Shown piece after piece: positions 18,010 to 26,472 of a stretch of 64,000 bases of DNA (position 1 is the first letter of the stretch; every line of letters starts with the position of its first letter). The stretch covers positions 3,968,001 to 4,032,000 of the forward strand of contig OY761554.1 of the NCBI GenBank assembly GCA_963664655.2, in the 5' to 3' direction. The notes below the pieces were generated by a model. The model had not been told where the DNA came from. It made no database searches and saw only the letters and a program-made list of their open reading frames with translations. A program made the position numbers and the translations under genes. This stretch comes from Desulfospira sp963664655 (GTDB lineage: Bacteria > Desulfobacterota > Desulfobacteria > Desulfobacterales > Desulfobacteraceae).

Positions 18010-20394
18010 TTGGCCATGGAAAAAAATGATTCTGCAATGGACTCCCCAAGGGGAACCGGGGCGACGGTAGAACAGGTTGCCGGGGCCTCATCCATCCAGT
18101 CCGTGGATGATACCTTAGCCCTTTTAGACCGGGAAATCAGCAATTGGGAACGGTTCAAGCCGGTTCCTTTTGAGACCTACCTTAAATTCCTTACCCAGAA
18201 CCCCTCCCAGGTGTTGAGAAATATTTTCCAGACCTTTCATGACATGATTAAAAGTTATGTGGAAGAAACCCGGGAGGAACTCGAAGACCGGAAAGACTCC
18301 CGGATGATCTTTACCAAATATGACTGCACCAAGCTGTTTTCCGAAGGATCTGTCAATCCCTATTTCCCGGATATGCTGTTTGCCAACCGGTTCATGAAGC
18401 AGATGGAATACCTGCGCCACGGGGCTCAGCAGAACCGGATTTATGTGTTTTACGGCCCCCACGGGTGCGGGAAAAGCACGTTTTTAAACAACCTGTTAAA
18501 AAAATTTCAAATCTATGCCAATTCCGAGGAAGGCCGCCGGTATGAGATTGTCTGGCGGCTGAACATTAAAGACCTTCAGGACAAGGGCGGCATCATCCCG
18601 GTATCCACCTTTGAAAAGCTCATTCAATACGTGGAACAGGAAGATGAACACAGAGCCCCCAAGCACGATGATGAACCGGACGCCCTTACCGTCCACAGCA
18701 GGGAGCGCGATTATATTGAAATCCCCTGTCTGGCCCATGATAACCCGTTTTTAATTATCCCGGCAGAACAGCGGCGCAAAGTGCTGGACGGATTGATCAA
18801 AAACGATGAATTCAAGTGGCGGCTGTTTACGGAAAAGGAGTATGAGTGGGTGTTCAGAGAGGATGTCTGTACGGTATGTGCGTCTATCTACAGTTCCCTT
18901 TTAGAGCGCCTGGGGAATCCCGTGGATGTATTTAAAATGCTCTACGTCCGGCCCTATTACTTTAATCGCCGTATAGGCACGGGCATCTCCGTTTTCAACC
19001 CCGGAGACCGGCCCTTAAAGCAGAACATCATTTCCAACCGGATGCTTCAAAGCCGGATCAGCTCATTGTTCCAGGATTCCAATATCGTTAACTACATTTA
19101 TTCGAACTTTTCCCGTGTGAACAACGGCATCTATGCCCTCATGGATATCAAGTCCAATAATGTGGAGCGGATGGTGGAGCTTCACAACGTGATTTCAGAA
19201 GGGGTTTATAAGGTGGAAAATGTGGAGGAACGGGTGGACGCCCTGTTCTTTGCCCTGATGAATCCCGAGGATAAACGCAATTTAAGGGATTTTCCTTCCT
19301 TTGACGACCGGATCCAGTACATTGACATTCCTTATGTTCTGGATGTCAAAACCGAGGTAAAAATTTACCTGAATATTTTCGGCCGCCATATTGAGGCAAG
19401 TTTTCTGCCCATGGTGCTGGATAATTTTGCAAGAATCATTATCTGTTCGCGGATCGGCCAGAAATCCCCGGCCCTGGAAGAGTGGATAAAGGATCCCAAA
19501 AAGTATCAGAATTTCTGTGATGAAAACCTGATGCTGCTTAAGATGGAACTGTATTCGGGCAATATCCCTAAATGGCTGGACAACGACGATGTCAGAGCCC
19601 TTGATAAAAAGCGGATGAAAACCATTATTGCCGAGTCTGAAGTCTACGGTAAAGAAGGGTTTTCCGGCCGTGATGCCATCAAAATATTTGACCAGTTCTA
19701 CTCAAAATATGCCCGAGAGGACCGGCCCATTAACATGGTGGATCTGTGTACTTTTTTCACCAAACTGGATGTGCTGCCCAAAAAGAACCTTCCTGCGGGA
19801 TTTTTGTTTTCGCTGCTGCGCATGTATGATTATTCGGTTCTTCAGCAGGTCAAGGAATCCCTTTACTATTACAATGAAAAACAGATTGCCCGGGATATAA
19901 AAAATTATATCTCAGCGATAACCAATGAACTGGACTCAGTTGTGAACTGCATTTTCACCAAAGAGGAAATCCATGTGACCGAGGCCTTTCTGGAGAGCAT
20001 TGAAAACCGGCTGCTGCCCGAAAACATGGTGGTTGAAAGACGAAGACAGTTTCGAAACGACGTCCTCAAGGAGTACACCACAAGGACCCTGACCCAGGAG
20101 ATCATGATCGACGGCAAGGATGTTACCGAAACCCGGCTGTTTGAATCCCTGCACGAACGGTATGTCCATAACCTGAAAAAACAGGTGCTGGAACCGTTTA
20201 TCGACAATGAAAATTTCAGGAACGCCATCAAGGATTTTGATACCGAAAAATTCAAAACCCATGACAAGCGGATCAAAAAGGATGTCACCTTTCTCATCGA
20301 TAACCTGGCCAGCAAGTTCGGCTACTCTTCACAGGGGGCCAATGAGGTCTGCATTTATGTGATTGACAATGATCTGGCCAAACGGTTTAAGTAG
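18010..20394 (+). CDS. Second, divergent PrkA-like AAA+ protein
   Basis: A 794-residue protein paralogous to PrkA, longer by about 100 residues. Walker A GPHGCGKST lies at residues 149-157. The position equivalent to the Walker B/D-E of the first PrkA (GIHFSDEI) reads GIYALMDIKSNN, so the acidic pair is altered and ATP hydrolysis may be impaired. Translation may begin at the TTG at 18010, immediately after the SpoVR stop and six bases from GGGAG, or at the ATG at 18016. The overlapping arrangement implies translational coupling with SpoVR. No clear terminator follows. Confidence 0.88.
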   Translation: MAMEKNDSAMDSPRGTGATVEQVAGASSIQSVDDTLALLDREISNWERFKPVPFETYLKFLTQNPSQVLRNIFQTFHDMIKSYVEETREELEDRKDSRMIFTKYDCTKLFSEGSVNPYFPDMLFANRFMKQMEYLRHGAQQNRIYVFYGPHGCGKSTFLNNLLKKFQIYANSEEGRRYEIVWRLNIKDLQDKGGIIPVSTFEKLIQYVEQEDEHRAPKHDDEPDALTVHSRERDYIEIPCLAHDNPFLIIPAEQRRKVLDGLIKNDEFKWRLFTEKEYEWVFREDVCTVCASIYSSLLERLGNPVDVFKMLYVRPYYFNRRIGTGISVFNPGDRPLKQNIISNRMLQSRISSLFQDSNIVNYIYSNFSRVNNGIYALMDIKSNNVERMVELHNVISEGVYKVENVEERVDALFFALMNPEDKRNLRDFPSFDDRIQYIDIPYVLDVKTEVKIYLNIFGRHIEASFLPMVLDNFARIIICSRIGQKSPALEEWIKDPKKYQNFCDENLMLLKMELYSGNIPKWLDNDDVRALDKKRMKTIIAESEVYGKEGFSGRDAIKIFDQFYSKYAREDRPINMVDLCTFFTKLDVLPKKNLPAGFLFSLLRMYDYSVLQQVKESLYYYNEKQIARDIKNYISAITNELDSVVNCIFTKEEIHVTEAFLESIENRLLPENMVVERRRQFRNDVLKEYTTRTLTQEIMIDGKDVTETRLFESLHERYVHNLKKQVLEPFIDNENFRNAIKDFDTEKFKTHDKRIKKDVTFLIDNLASKFGYSSQGANEVCIYVIDNDLAKRFK

Positions 20395-20427
20395 TGTTTG
20401 AATGAAAAGCCCGCTTCCTTTTACGGA

Positions 20428-21384
20428 TTACCAAAAAACGTGTTGAACCCGCTTTTGAAGATCATCCCGGACCTGTCTTAACTGCTCAAGGGACGGGTTT
20501 CCCAAAGCCGGCACATCCCAGGTTTCCATTGCCGCTGATGATAAAGATGCCGGCAGATCACCATCCTTACCCAACCGGACAACCCTGTCAAAGGAAGACG
20601 TTTCCTGGGGTAACGATGACGGGGTCAAAAATTTTATGTCCAGCTGTTTTTCGGCCATGACGTCAACCGCAGGCTCAAAGATCCGGGGGGCCGGGTCAGT
20701 CCCCGCTGTGGTGACATGGTAAAGGCCCTGGTCCATGTGTCTTAAAAAAGCGGCGGCCATCTGGCTGCGGCAGGCGTCCTTTAAGGAAACAAACAGCACC
20801 CTTTGCCGGGAAAGAACCGGCCGGCAAAGGGTTTCAACTGCTTTGGCCACATCTTCCCTAACCCCGGGATGGGCCGCCATGTCCCCGGGCGATTCAATAT
20901 GCCGGTACCCCAGCATCCCCTGATATGACACCGACAGGGCGTCAAAAAAGATTTTGGCTGTCAGTTCCATGCCGTCAAAGAGTTTCTTTCCGCCGGACCC
21001 GCCGCAGGACAGCAAAAACCCCCGGCGGATCCCGGCATTTGGCTCTTTTAGCCCCAGCGAATACTTTCTGCCCCAGAATACCTGGCACCGGTCAATCAGG
21101 GCTTTGAGCTGGGCCGTGACATTGTAAAAAAACACAGGAGAGGCCAGAACTATAAGATCAGCCCTTTTGATGGCGGCATAGACCTGGTCCATGTCATCTT
21201 TAATGGGGCAATATCCTTTTTTCTCACAGACAATCAGCTCTTTGCACGGCTTTATATCCAGGGCCGGGGCATGGATGATGTCAACGCTGGCCCCAAGGTT
21301 CCGGGCCTGATCAGCAAACATGGAAACCAGATCCCGGGTGTTTCCTTTTTTTCTTGGGCTTCCCTGCAAACAGAGGATGTGCAT
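20428..21384 (-). CDS. NADPH-dependent FMN reductase fused to degenerate low-MW phosphatase domain
   Basis: A 318-residue two-domain protein. Residues 1-~185 are a flavodoxin-like iron-sulfur flavoprotein/FMN reductase: flavin loop LQGSPRKKGNT (6-16), Cys cluster PCKELIVCEKKGYCPIKDD (46-64), and LASPVFFYNVTAQLKALIDR. Residues ~194-318 match the low-molecular-weight tyrosine phosphatase/ArsC fold: VLFVSLKDACRSQMA (196-210) aligns with the VLFxCxxNxCRSQMA P-loop, but the catalytic first Cys is Ser200. The phosphatase half is therefore probably inactive or re-purposed. Last gene in the cyd-associated minus-strand cluster, 28 bases after DsrE. Confidence 0.85.
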   Translation of the reverse strand: MHILCLQGSPRKKGNTRDLVSMFADQARNLGASVDIIHAPALDIKPCKELIVCEKKGYCPIKDDMDQVYAAIKRADLIVLASPVFFYNVTAQLKALIDRCQVFWGRKYSLGLKEPNAGIRRGFLLSCGGSGGKKLFDGMELTAKIFFDALSVSYQGMLGYRHIESPGDMAAHPGVREDVAKAVETLCRPVLSRQRVLFVSLKDACRSQMAAAFLRHMDQGLYHVTTAGTDPAPRIFEPAVDVMAEKQLDIKFLTPSSLPQETSSFDRVVRLGKDGDLPASLSSAAMETWDVPALGNPSLEQLRQVRDDLQKRVQHVFW

Positions 21385-21412
21385 GATACAAACCGCCTTT
21401 ATTTAAGTGAGC

Positions 21413-21772
21413 CTAAAGACTGATAACGGCCGCGTCACAGGAAAGGTTGATAAATTCAGCCGCCGTGGCCATCCTGGCCCCTTCAATCAGATCTTCTTCT
21501 TTGATCTGCCGGGCACTGGCGCAGGGGGTACAGACCAGAATGGGGACTTCATGGGCCTGCAAATAAGCCAGAAGGTCATCGGCCACATCGCCGGTGGCGG
21601 CCCTGACATGGGTGATGATGCCTTCTTTGGCCAGATAAACCCCCTCGTCCAGCAGGAAAATACAGGTGTTTTTCCCTTCCTTGTGGGCAATGGTGGCCAG
21701 ATGAATGGCCCGGGTGGCCCGGTTGGTGTCATTGGTTCCGCACGATAATGCGACTACGACATTGTTGGTCAT
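21413..21772 (-). CDS. DsrE-family sulfur-relay-like protein
   Basis: A 119-residue single-domain DsrE/DsrF-like protein: Rossmann-like opening VVVALSCGTNDTNRATRAIHL, IFLLDEGVYLAKEGI and VLVCTPCASARQI. The CTPC Cys pair lies where YchN/DsrE proteins have their conserved Cys, consistent with persulfide handling in sulfur metabolism, though the substrate is unknown. AGGAG precedes the ATG. It sits between a small protein and the flavin reductase fusion. Confidence 0.88.
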   Translation of the reverse strand: MTNNVVVALSCGTNDTNRATRAIHLATIAHKEGKNTCIFLLDEGVYLAKEGIITHVRAATGDVADDLLAYLQAHEVPILVCTPCASARQIKEEDLIEGARMATAAEFINLSCDAAVISL

Positions 21773-21803
21773 GGTATGCTCCTTGTTTTAAAAGCTGTCA
21801 GTA

Positions 21804-21900
21804 ATTAGCCGTTAGCTATTAGCCGTTAGCCGTTAGCCATTCATATCACCTGTGGGTTAATCGTTGAGGGCTAAAAGCTAAAAGCTAATGGCTAACGGCT
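21804..21900. repeat. Heptamer TTAGC array, site 1 (inverted arms)
   Basis: The left arm is a 7-base periodic series (ATTAGCC, GTTAGCT, ATTAGCC, GTTAGCC, GTTAGCC) and the right arm, after about 35 bases, is complementary (GGCTAAAAGCTAAAAGCTAA...GGCTAACGGC). The whole could fold as a long imperfect hairpin. It lies between DsrE and the small upstream protein. Confidence 0.8.
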
Positions 21901-22108
21901 ATCTATCAAGCGGCCATTCCTGTTCTTTTTCTTGGCTAAAGACTAAAAATCTGTCCTTGACCAGCTCCTTGCCGGACACAGGACAGCGCAAGGTGATTTT
22001 AAAGTCTGAAACCTTTATGATTTCCCAGTCCCCCTTAAGGGGGGCGTCTTCAATCCTGATTTTCTGGCCCGGCACCAGAGGGCAGGGCCTGAATATGGTT
22101 ACTGTCAT
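21899..22108 (-). CDS. Small conserved-looking protein of unknown function
   Basis: 69 residues, MTVTIFRPCPLVPGQKIRIE start, with alternating hydrophobic residues and turns (beta-rich), one RCPVSG motif that with PCPL gives two possible metal-binding Cys. AAGGA is spaced seven bases from the ATG and it begins 29 bases after the nitroreductase stop, so it is probably translated. Its stop overlaps the edge of the heptamer array. I do not recognise the family. Confidence 0.6.
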   Translation of the reverse strand: MTVTIFRPCPLVPGQKIRIEDAPLKGDWEIIKVSDFKITLRCPVSGKELVKDRFLVFSQEKEQEWPLDR

Positions 22109-22137
22109 GTGAAGTCCTTGAATTAAAGGGGCAGTCC

Positions 22138-22761
22138 TTACCGGTATTCTATCCGGGTCTCTTTGGAATGCCGGTATCGCCTGGGCTGTTCGTTGAGCCG
22201 GTATCCCAGGGCAACAATTACGGCAATTTCGTATGTTTTCGTATCAATGGACAGGGCCTTTTCAGCCTTGTCTTTTTCAAAGCCTTCCATGGGACAGGAA
22301 TCAATCCCCAAAGCTGCCGCAGCGGTCATGATATTGGCCAGGGCAATGTAACACTGCTTGGAACTCCAGGCATAGGCGCTCATCCGGGGAAAGACTTCGG
22401 TTTCCATGTGGTATGCATACTTTTTCATATACGCGGTGACCGCCTTTGGGGGCAGGTCTTTTCGTTCAAAGTTTTCCTGAATGTAGGGGGTGTCAGGGGT
22501 GGCCGCCCCCGGCCGTGTCAGGATCACCACCACATGGCTGGAATCGGTAATCTGGGGCTGGTTCCAGCAGGCCGGCCGCAACGCCTGCCGGACATCGTCC
22601 GATTCGAGCACCAGAAATTTCCAGGCTTCCAGGCCAAAGGAGGACGGGGACAGCCAGGCCGCTTCCAGAATGCTGTCAAGGTCTGCTTTAGAAATTTTTT
22701 TGGTGGTGTCAAATGCCTTGCAGGCATGGCGAAAGTGTAATGCTTCAACTACCGGGTTCAT
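22138..22761 (-). CDS. Nitroreductase-family NAD(P)H-dependent oxidoreductase
   Basis: A 207-residue FMN-dependent nitroreductase (NfsB-like). Visible motifs: RHACKAFD (FMN phosphate binding), LEAAWLSPSSFGLEAWKFLV, and IMTAAAALGIDSCPMEGF near the C-terminal flavin contact. The usual reaction is two-electron reduction of quinones or nitro compounds. Its ATG overlaps the stop of the upstream DUF3786 gene by four bases (ATGA), so it is translationally coupled. Confidence 0.92.
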   Translation of the reverse strand: MNPVVEALHFRHACKAFDTTKKISKADLDSILEAAWLSPSSFGLEAWKFLVLESDDVRQALRPACWNQPQITDSSHVVVILTRPGAATPDTPYIQENFERKDLPPKAVTAYMKKYAYHMETEVFPRMSAYAWSSKQCYIALANIMTAAAALGIDSCPMEGFEKDKAEKALSIDTKTYEIAVIVALGYRLNEQPRRYRHSKETRIEYR

Positions 22762-23360
22762 TTTGCCTCCATGAGTGAATTGGCAAGGTGTTCGCTTAAA
22801 AACATGATGGATTCAATATCCAGGTGAAGGATAATGGTCTCATCAAATAACAGTTTGGCATCTGCCTCAAATCCATCTTTCTCATCCCAGAACAGCAACA
22901 CCACCGGGACTTTGGGAAAGGCTGAAAATTTGTAAGCCAGATCCGGGGCCTGGTAACCGGCCTTGACGTTTTCCCCGCCAAAGCCTTCACAGGCCCTGGC
23001 AAGGCGGTCCGGATGACCGGAAAAGGTCTTTTTTAAAGGGGCCTCAATATGCGCCCGCATGGACGAAATCTTTGACACGGTATTGGGAAATTCCTTAAGG
23101 CTTTTCATTGTGCCGGTAGGTTCTTTAGACCCTCCCTGGGCCATGTGAATGTAGACAAAGGTCTGTTCGTTCCGGCTCAGGGGGCGGCCTGCGGCATCGG
23201 CCACCCCTTTGCCGGTAATGATGAAGGTTTTATTAAAACAGGGCAGGGTGATCTTTTCCTGGCCGTCTTCATTGCTATAGTCCCCCCCAATCCGTCGGGC
23301 AATGTCGGCCAATTCCATGGAAGAGGCCTTTTGCCTGGCCCATTCAAGGGCTTGAGCCAT
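22758..23360 (-). CDS. DUF3786 domain protein (C-terminal part of an apparently frameshifted gene)
   Basis: 200 residues matching the DUF3786 region often found behind a small Fe-S domain in anaerobes: FIYIHMAQGGS-type motif (FVYIHMAQGGSKEPTG), LKEFPNTVSKISSMRAHIE, and KVPVVLLFWDEKDGFEADAK. Its reading frame begins exactly where the N-terminal Fe-S frame (23177-23557) stops making sense, so this is most likely the second half of one gene broken by a single-base shift near 23355-23365. An internal restart at its ATG with AAGG close upstream is also possible. Confidence 0.75.
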   Translation of the reverse strand: MAQALEWARQKASSMELADIARRIGGDYSNEDGQEKITLPCFNKTFIITGKGVADAAGRPLSRNEQTFVYIHMAQGGSKEPTGTMKSLKEFPNTVSKISSMRAHIEAPLKKTFSGHPDRLARACEGFGGENVKAGYQAPDLAYKFSAFPKVPVVLLFWDEKDGFEADAKLLFDETIILHLDIESIMFLSEHLANSLMEAK

Positions 23361-23557
23361 TTGCCTTGCTTATACTGCTGTTCCAGCTCTTTTTGGGCCG
23401 GCTCCAGCACCTTTGCCGGGATATGGGGGCAGTTTTTAAGGGGATACTTTTCCGACACCACCTTGCCGGCAAAGGCAATGCAGGTCAAAAACCCGCAGTC
23501 CCTGCAATTGCTTCTGGGCAAGACTTTGGCGTAAAGGTCTACAACAGACAATGCCAT
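23177..23557 (-). CDS. Fe-S domain protein, N-terminal part of the same DUF3786 gene
   Basis: The meaningful part is residues 1-~65: SNCRDCGFLTCIAFAG gives the C-x2-C-x4-C of a [4Fe-4S] domain, with the fourth Cys in LKNCPHIP. After QQYKQGKWLKP the frame turns to Pro/Trp-rich nonsense while the DUF3786 continuation is in another frame. Five bases separate its ATG from the stop of the small membrane peptide gene, placing it in the cyd operon. Confidence 0.7.
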   Translation of the reverse strand: MALSVVDLYAKVLPRSNCRDCGFLTCIAFAGKVVSEKYPLKNCPHIPAKVLEPAQKELEQQYKQGKWLKPLNGPGKRPLPWNWPTLPDGLGGTIAMKTARKRSPCPVLIKPSSLPAKGWPMPQAAP

Positions 23558-23561
23558 GGGG

Positions 23562-23657
23562 TTAATCCATCAGGTCTAGTTTTTCGAGAACTTTAATGCC
23601 GGCCTTGTAGGAAACATAGATCAGCACCACATAGAGTATTAAATTGATAAATCCCAT
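23562..23657 (-). CDS. 31-residue single-span membrane peptide after cydB (CydX-like candidate)
   Basis: Encodes a peptide starting MGFINLILYVVLIYVSYKAG, one hydrophobic helix of about 17 residues, followed by a charged tail IKVLEKLDLMD. AAAGGAAAA is nine bases upstream of the ATG. It lies downstream of cydAB on the same strand, the position of cydX in enterobacteria, where a short peptide stabilises the oxidase haems. There is no sequence identity to CydX that I can claim; the call rests on size, topology and place. Confidence 0.6.
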   Translation of the reverse strand: MGFINLILYVVLIYVSYKAGIKVLEKLDLMD

Positions 23658-23680
23658 ATTAATATTTTCCTTTTTTTAAT

Positions 23681-23752
23681 TTAGCTGTGTGCCGTTAGCG
23701 GTTAGCTGTCGGCCGTCAGCAGCTAAAGGCTAACAGCTAACAGCTAACAGCT
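23681..23752. repeat. Heptamer TTAGC array, site 2
   Basis: CGTTAGCGGTTAGCTGTCGG on the left and GGCTAACAGCTAACAGCTAA on the right form complementary arms. It fills the gap between the cydB stop and the small membrane peptide. Confidence 0.8.
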
Positions 23753-23755
23753 TAT

Positions 23756-24895
23756 TTAATACGACTTTTCTTCAATCTCTTCAGTGGTCAGTTTTTTGGA
23801 ATCCATAAGCTTCCATACATAGGCAATGTACGCCAGAACAAAGGGGACCCCCAATGCCACATAGGTCATGGTCATCAGGGTAAACTGGCTTGACGAGGCA
23901 TTGTAAATGGTGAGGCTGGACTGAAGATCAATTTTGGACGGGTAAAAGGCCGTCTGGTTCAAGGCCGGCAGACACAGCACCGTGAGTCCGGCAAATACGG
24001 TGCCGGGTCCTGCGAACCAGATGCCTTTGGTGCTGTACTTAAAGGCGCCCAACAGCACCCCGTAAAGGATCAGGATCACCCCGGCCAGCAAAAGGACCAG
24101 CAGAACCGGCATCTGCAGCAGATTGGTCAGATACTTGGAAGAGACCAGGGACACCACGCCGGCATCGTCCACATGATACCCTTTCATGAACAGGATACAG
24201 ACAAGGACATAAAGCAAAAACGGCAGACCGATCAGAAAGCTTTTCCAGACCTGTTCCCGCAGCCGGGTTTCAAGATTGGGGGTGTTGGACAAATCAATGG
24301 AGTTGAGCAGGTAAAGCCCGCCCAAAACCCGGGCATTGAATACCAGAAAGATCCCCATACTCAGGTTGAACAGCGAAAAGGCCGCTTCAAGTCCCCTGAA
24401 GTTGAACCCGAAAATAGTAAATCCCCAGGTCACCCGGTTGTACATGTCCAGGGTAAAGTTGGCCCCGGTGTAAAAGGTGCCCACGGCCGCTCCGATGAGC
24501 AAGATGCCCAAAGATCCGTTGATAAAAAGGAAGAATTCATAGACCCGGGGGCCGAACAGATTCCCCTCTTTTTTCCGGTATTCATAGGAAACCGCCTGGA
24601 TGATAAAGGAGAACAGGATCAGCATCCAGACCCAGTAGGCCCCCCCGAAGCTGGTGGCATAAAATTTGGGGAAGGCTGCAAACAAAGCCCCGCCAAAAAG
24701 AACCAGGGTGGTATAGGGCAGCTCCCATTTCCGGCCAAGGGCGGTAATCACCAGGCTTTTTTCCGTTTCCGTGGCCGCCACCTGCCACAGCAGGGTCTGC
24801 CCTCCCTGGACCAGGTTAAGGAACAGGAACAGGCTGCCCACAACGGCACAGATGATCCACCACAGCATTTGTAAAGTTGTATGATCAAATATCAT
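23756..24895 (-). CDS. cydB: Cytochrome bd ubiquinol oxidase subunit II
   Basis: A 379-residue integral membrane protein with about nine hydrophobic spans, matching CydB/CioB: LQMLWWIICAVVGSLFLFLN, WVWMLILFSFIIQAVSYEYR, LAYIAYVWKLMDSKKL. It pairs with CydA to reduce oxygen to water at very low concentrations, useful to a sulfate reducer for oxygen defence. The ATG overlaps the cydA stop by four bases. Confidence 0.95.
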   Translation of the reverse strand: MIFDHTTLQMLWWIICAVVGSLFLFLNLVQGGQTLLWQVAATETEKSLVITALGRKWELPYTTLVLFGGALFAAFPKFYATSFGGAYWVWMLILFSFIIQAVSYEYRKKEGNLFGPRVYEFFLFINGSLGILLIGAAVGTFYTGANFTLDMYNRVTWGFTIFGFNFRGLEAAFSLFNLSMGIFLVFNARVLGGLYLLNSIDLSNTPNLETRLREQVWKSFLIGLPFLLYVLVCILFMKGYHVDDAGVVSLVSSKYLTNLLQMPVLLVLLLAGVILILYGVLLGAFKYSTKGIWFAGPGTVFAGLTVLCLPALNQTAFYPSKIDLQSSLTIYNASSSQFTLMTMTYVALGVPFVLAYIAYVWKLMDSKKLTTEEIEEKSY

Positions 24896-26433
24896 TTTGA
24901 CGGCCCTCCTTGCGGTCCTTTGGCGATTTGTTTAACCATAATGGTGATTTCAGCGATGAGCAGCAGGGTAAACAATGCTAAAAACAGGGTAAAGGTCAGC
25001 TGCACATTGCCGGCAGACAGGTTGCTGGTGGCCACATGAACCGGCAGAAGGTTATTAATGGCCCAGGGCTGGCGCCCGACTTCCGCCACTATCCATCCGG
25101 CCTGGGAGGCCATCATGCCAAGCCCCCCGGAAATCAGGCCAAGGGCAAGCAGCCATTTTTGTTTGACCAGGCTGTCCTTGAAGATGAAAAAGAGAAACAG
25201 GACAAAAATCAAGGGAAACAATGAGCCCAGTCCCACCATGATGTGAAAGGCGTAATATGGTATGGCCACCGGCGGGATGGCCTGCTCGGGCGTGTCAAAA
25301 TGGCCGTATCCCATGTAATCAATGTTTTCTTTAAAGGCGGCCAGGGCCGTGCCGGCCGCTGCCTCGTCCTTGTCAGCCTTTGCCTGTTTATAGAGGGCAA
25401 GATCTTTGAGGGCCTGTTTGCCTTTCACCATCTTTTCATTTACACCCTCTATCTTGAATTCTTCGTTCCCATAGGTCAGATCATCAATTCCCGGAACAAA
25501 GGAATCAATGGAACGGTTGGCCAGAAGGGAAAGAAGATAGGGAATTTCAATTTTCATGGTAAAGGGATCCTGGTGGTCCCCGGGCTGTTTTCCCGGGTTC
25601 AGAATACCGGCCGCCACAATGGGGGCCTTGGTCTGGCCTTTGTAATACCCTTCAATGGCGGCCAGTTTCATGGGCTGGTTCTGGGCCACTTCATACCCGG
25701 ACTCATCCCCGGTCAAAATTACATACCCGGAGGACAGCAGCCCGAAAACACAGGCCACGGCAAGGGATTTTTTGGCCATCCTGACATGTTCTTTTTTTAA
25801 CAGATACCAGGAGCAGACCGAGACCACGAAAAGGGATGCCAGCAAGAATCCGGAACTTGAGGCATGGGTAAATTTGGATAAGGCCACCGGGTTGAATATC
25901 ACTTTGAAAAAGCTTTCCATTTCAAAGCGTGCCGTATCCGGATTAAAGGCCATGCCCACAGGGTTTTGCATCCAGCCGTTGGCCACCAGGATCCAGACCG
26001 CGGAAAGGTTGGAGCCCACGGCCACCATCCAGGTGGAGAACAGGTGAAATTTTTTAGACACCCGGTTCCAGCCAAAAAACATGACCGCAAAAAAGGTCGC
26101 CTCCAGAAAAAAGGCAAAAATGCCTTCTATGGCCAGGGGTGCCCCGAAAATATCGCCCACCATCCAGGAGTAGTTGGACCAGTTGGTCCCGAATTCAAAT
26201 TCCAGAATAATGCCCGTGGCCACGCCAATTGCAAAGTTGATGCCAAACAGGGTCATCCAGAATTTGGTAATGGTTTTCCATTCTTGGTTTCCGGTACGCA
26301 CGTAAATGGATTCATAAAATGCGCACAAAAAAGACAGTCCCAGGGTCAGGGGGACAAAAATCCAGTGATACATAGCGGTAAGGGCAAATTGCGCCCTGGC
26401 CCAGTTCACCATACTCAGGTCAATGTCAATCAT
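24892..26433 (-). CDS. cydA: Cytochrome bd ubiquinol oxidase subunit I
   Basis: A 513-residue haem-bearing subunit. The N-terminal MVNWARAQFALTAMYHWIF contains the His of the first haem site; NGWMQNPVGM and the GRQPW motif (EVGRQPWAINNLLP) are diagnostic. The Q-loop between spans 6 and 7 is present (about residues 245-390, with a lysine/alanine-rich part). GGGAGG precedes the ATG. Second gene of the operon that starts with DUF4492 and is preceded by a sigma-54 promoter. Confidence 0.96.
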   Translation of the reverse strand: MIDIDLSMVNWARAQFALTAMYHWIFVPLTLGLSFLCAFYESIYVRTGNQEWKTITKFWMTLFGINFAIGVATGIILEFEFGTNWSNYSWMVGDIFGAPLAIEGIFAFFLEATFFAVMFFGWNRVSKKFHLFSTWMVAVGSNLSAVWILVANGWMQNPVGMAFNPDTARFEMESFFKVIFNPVALSKFTHASSSGFLLASLFVVSVCSWYLLKKEHVRMAKKSLAVACVFGLLSSGYVILTGDESGYEVAQNQPMKLAAIEGYYKGQTKAPIVAAGILNPGKQPGDHQDPFTMKIEIPYLLSLLANRSIDSFVPGIDDLTYGNEEFKIEGVNEKMVKGKQALKDLALYKQAKADKDEAAAGTALAAFKENIDYMGYGHFDTPEQAIPPVAIPYYAFHIMVGLGSLFPLIFVLFLFFIFKDSLVKQKWLLALGLISGGLGMMASQAGWIVAEVGRQPWAINNLLPVHVATSNLSAGNVQLTFTLFLALFTLLLIAEITIMVKQIAKGPQGGPSK

Positions 26434-26472
26434 TTAAGGTGTTCCTCCCTAATCGGTATAAGATGTTTTGGG

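Noticed and set aside
24173..24874. 233-codon plus-strand open frame
   Set aside because: Antisense to cydB; composition is Gly/Gln/Lys-rich shadow of hydrophobic codons on the other strand.
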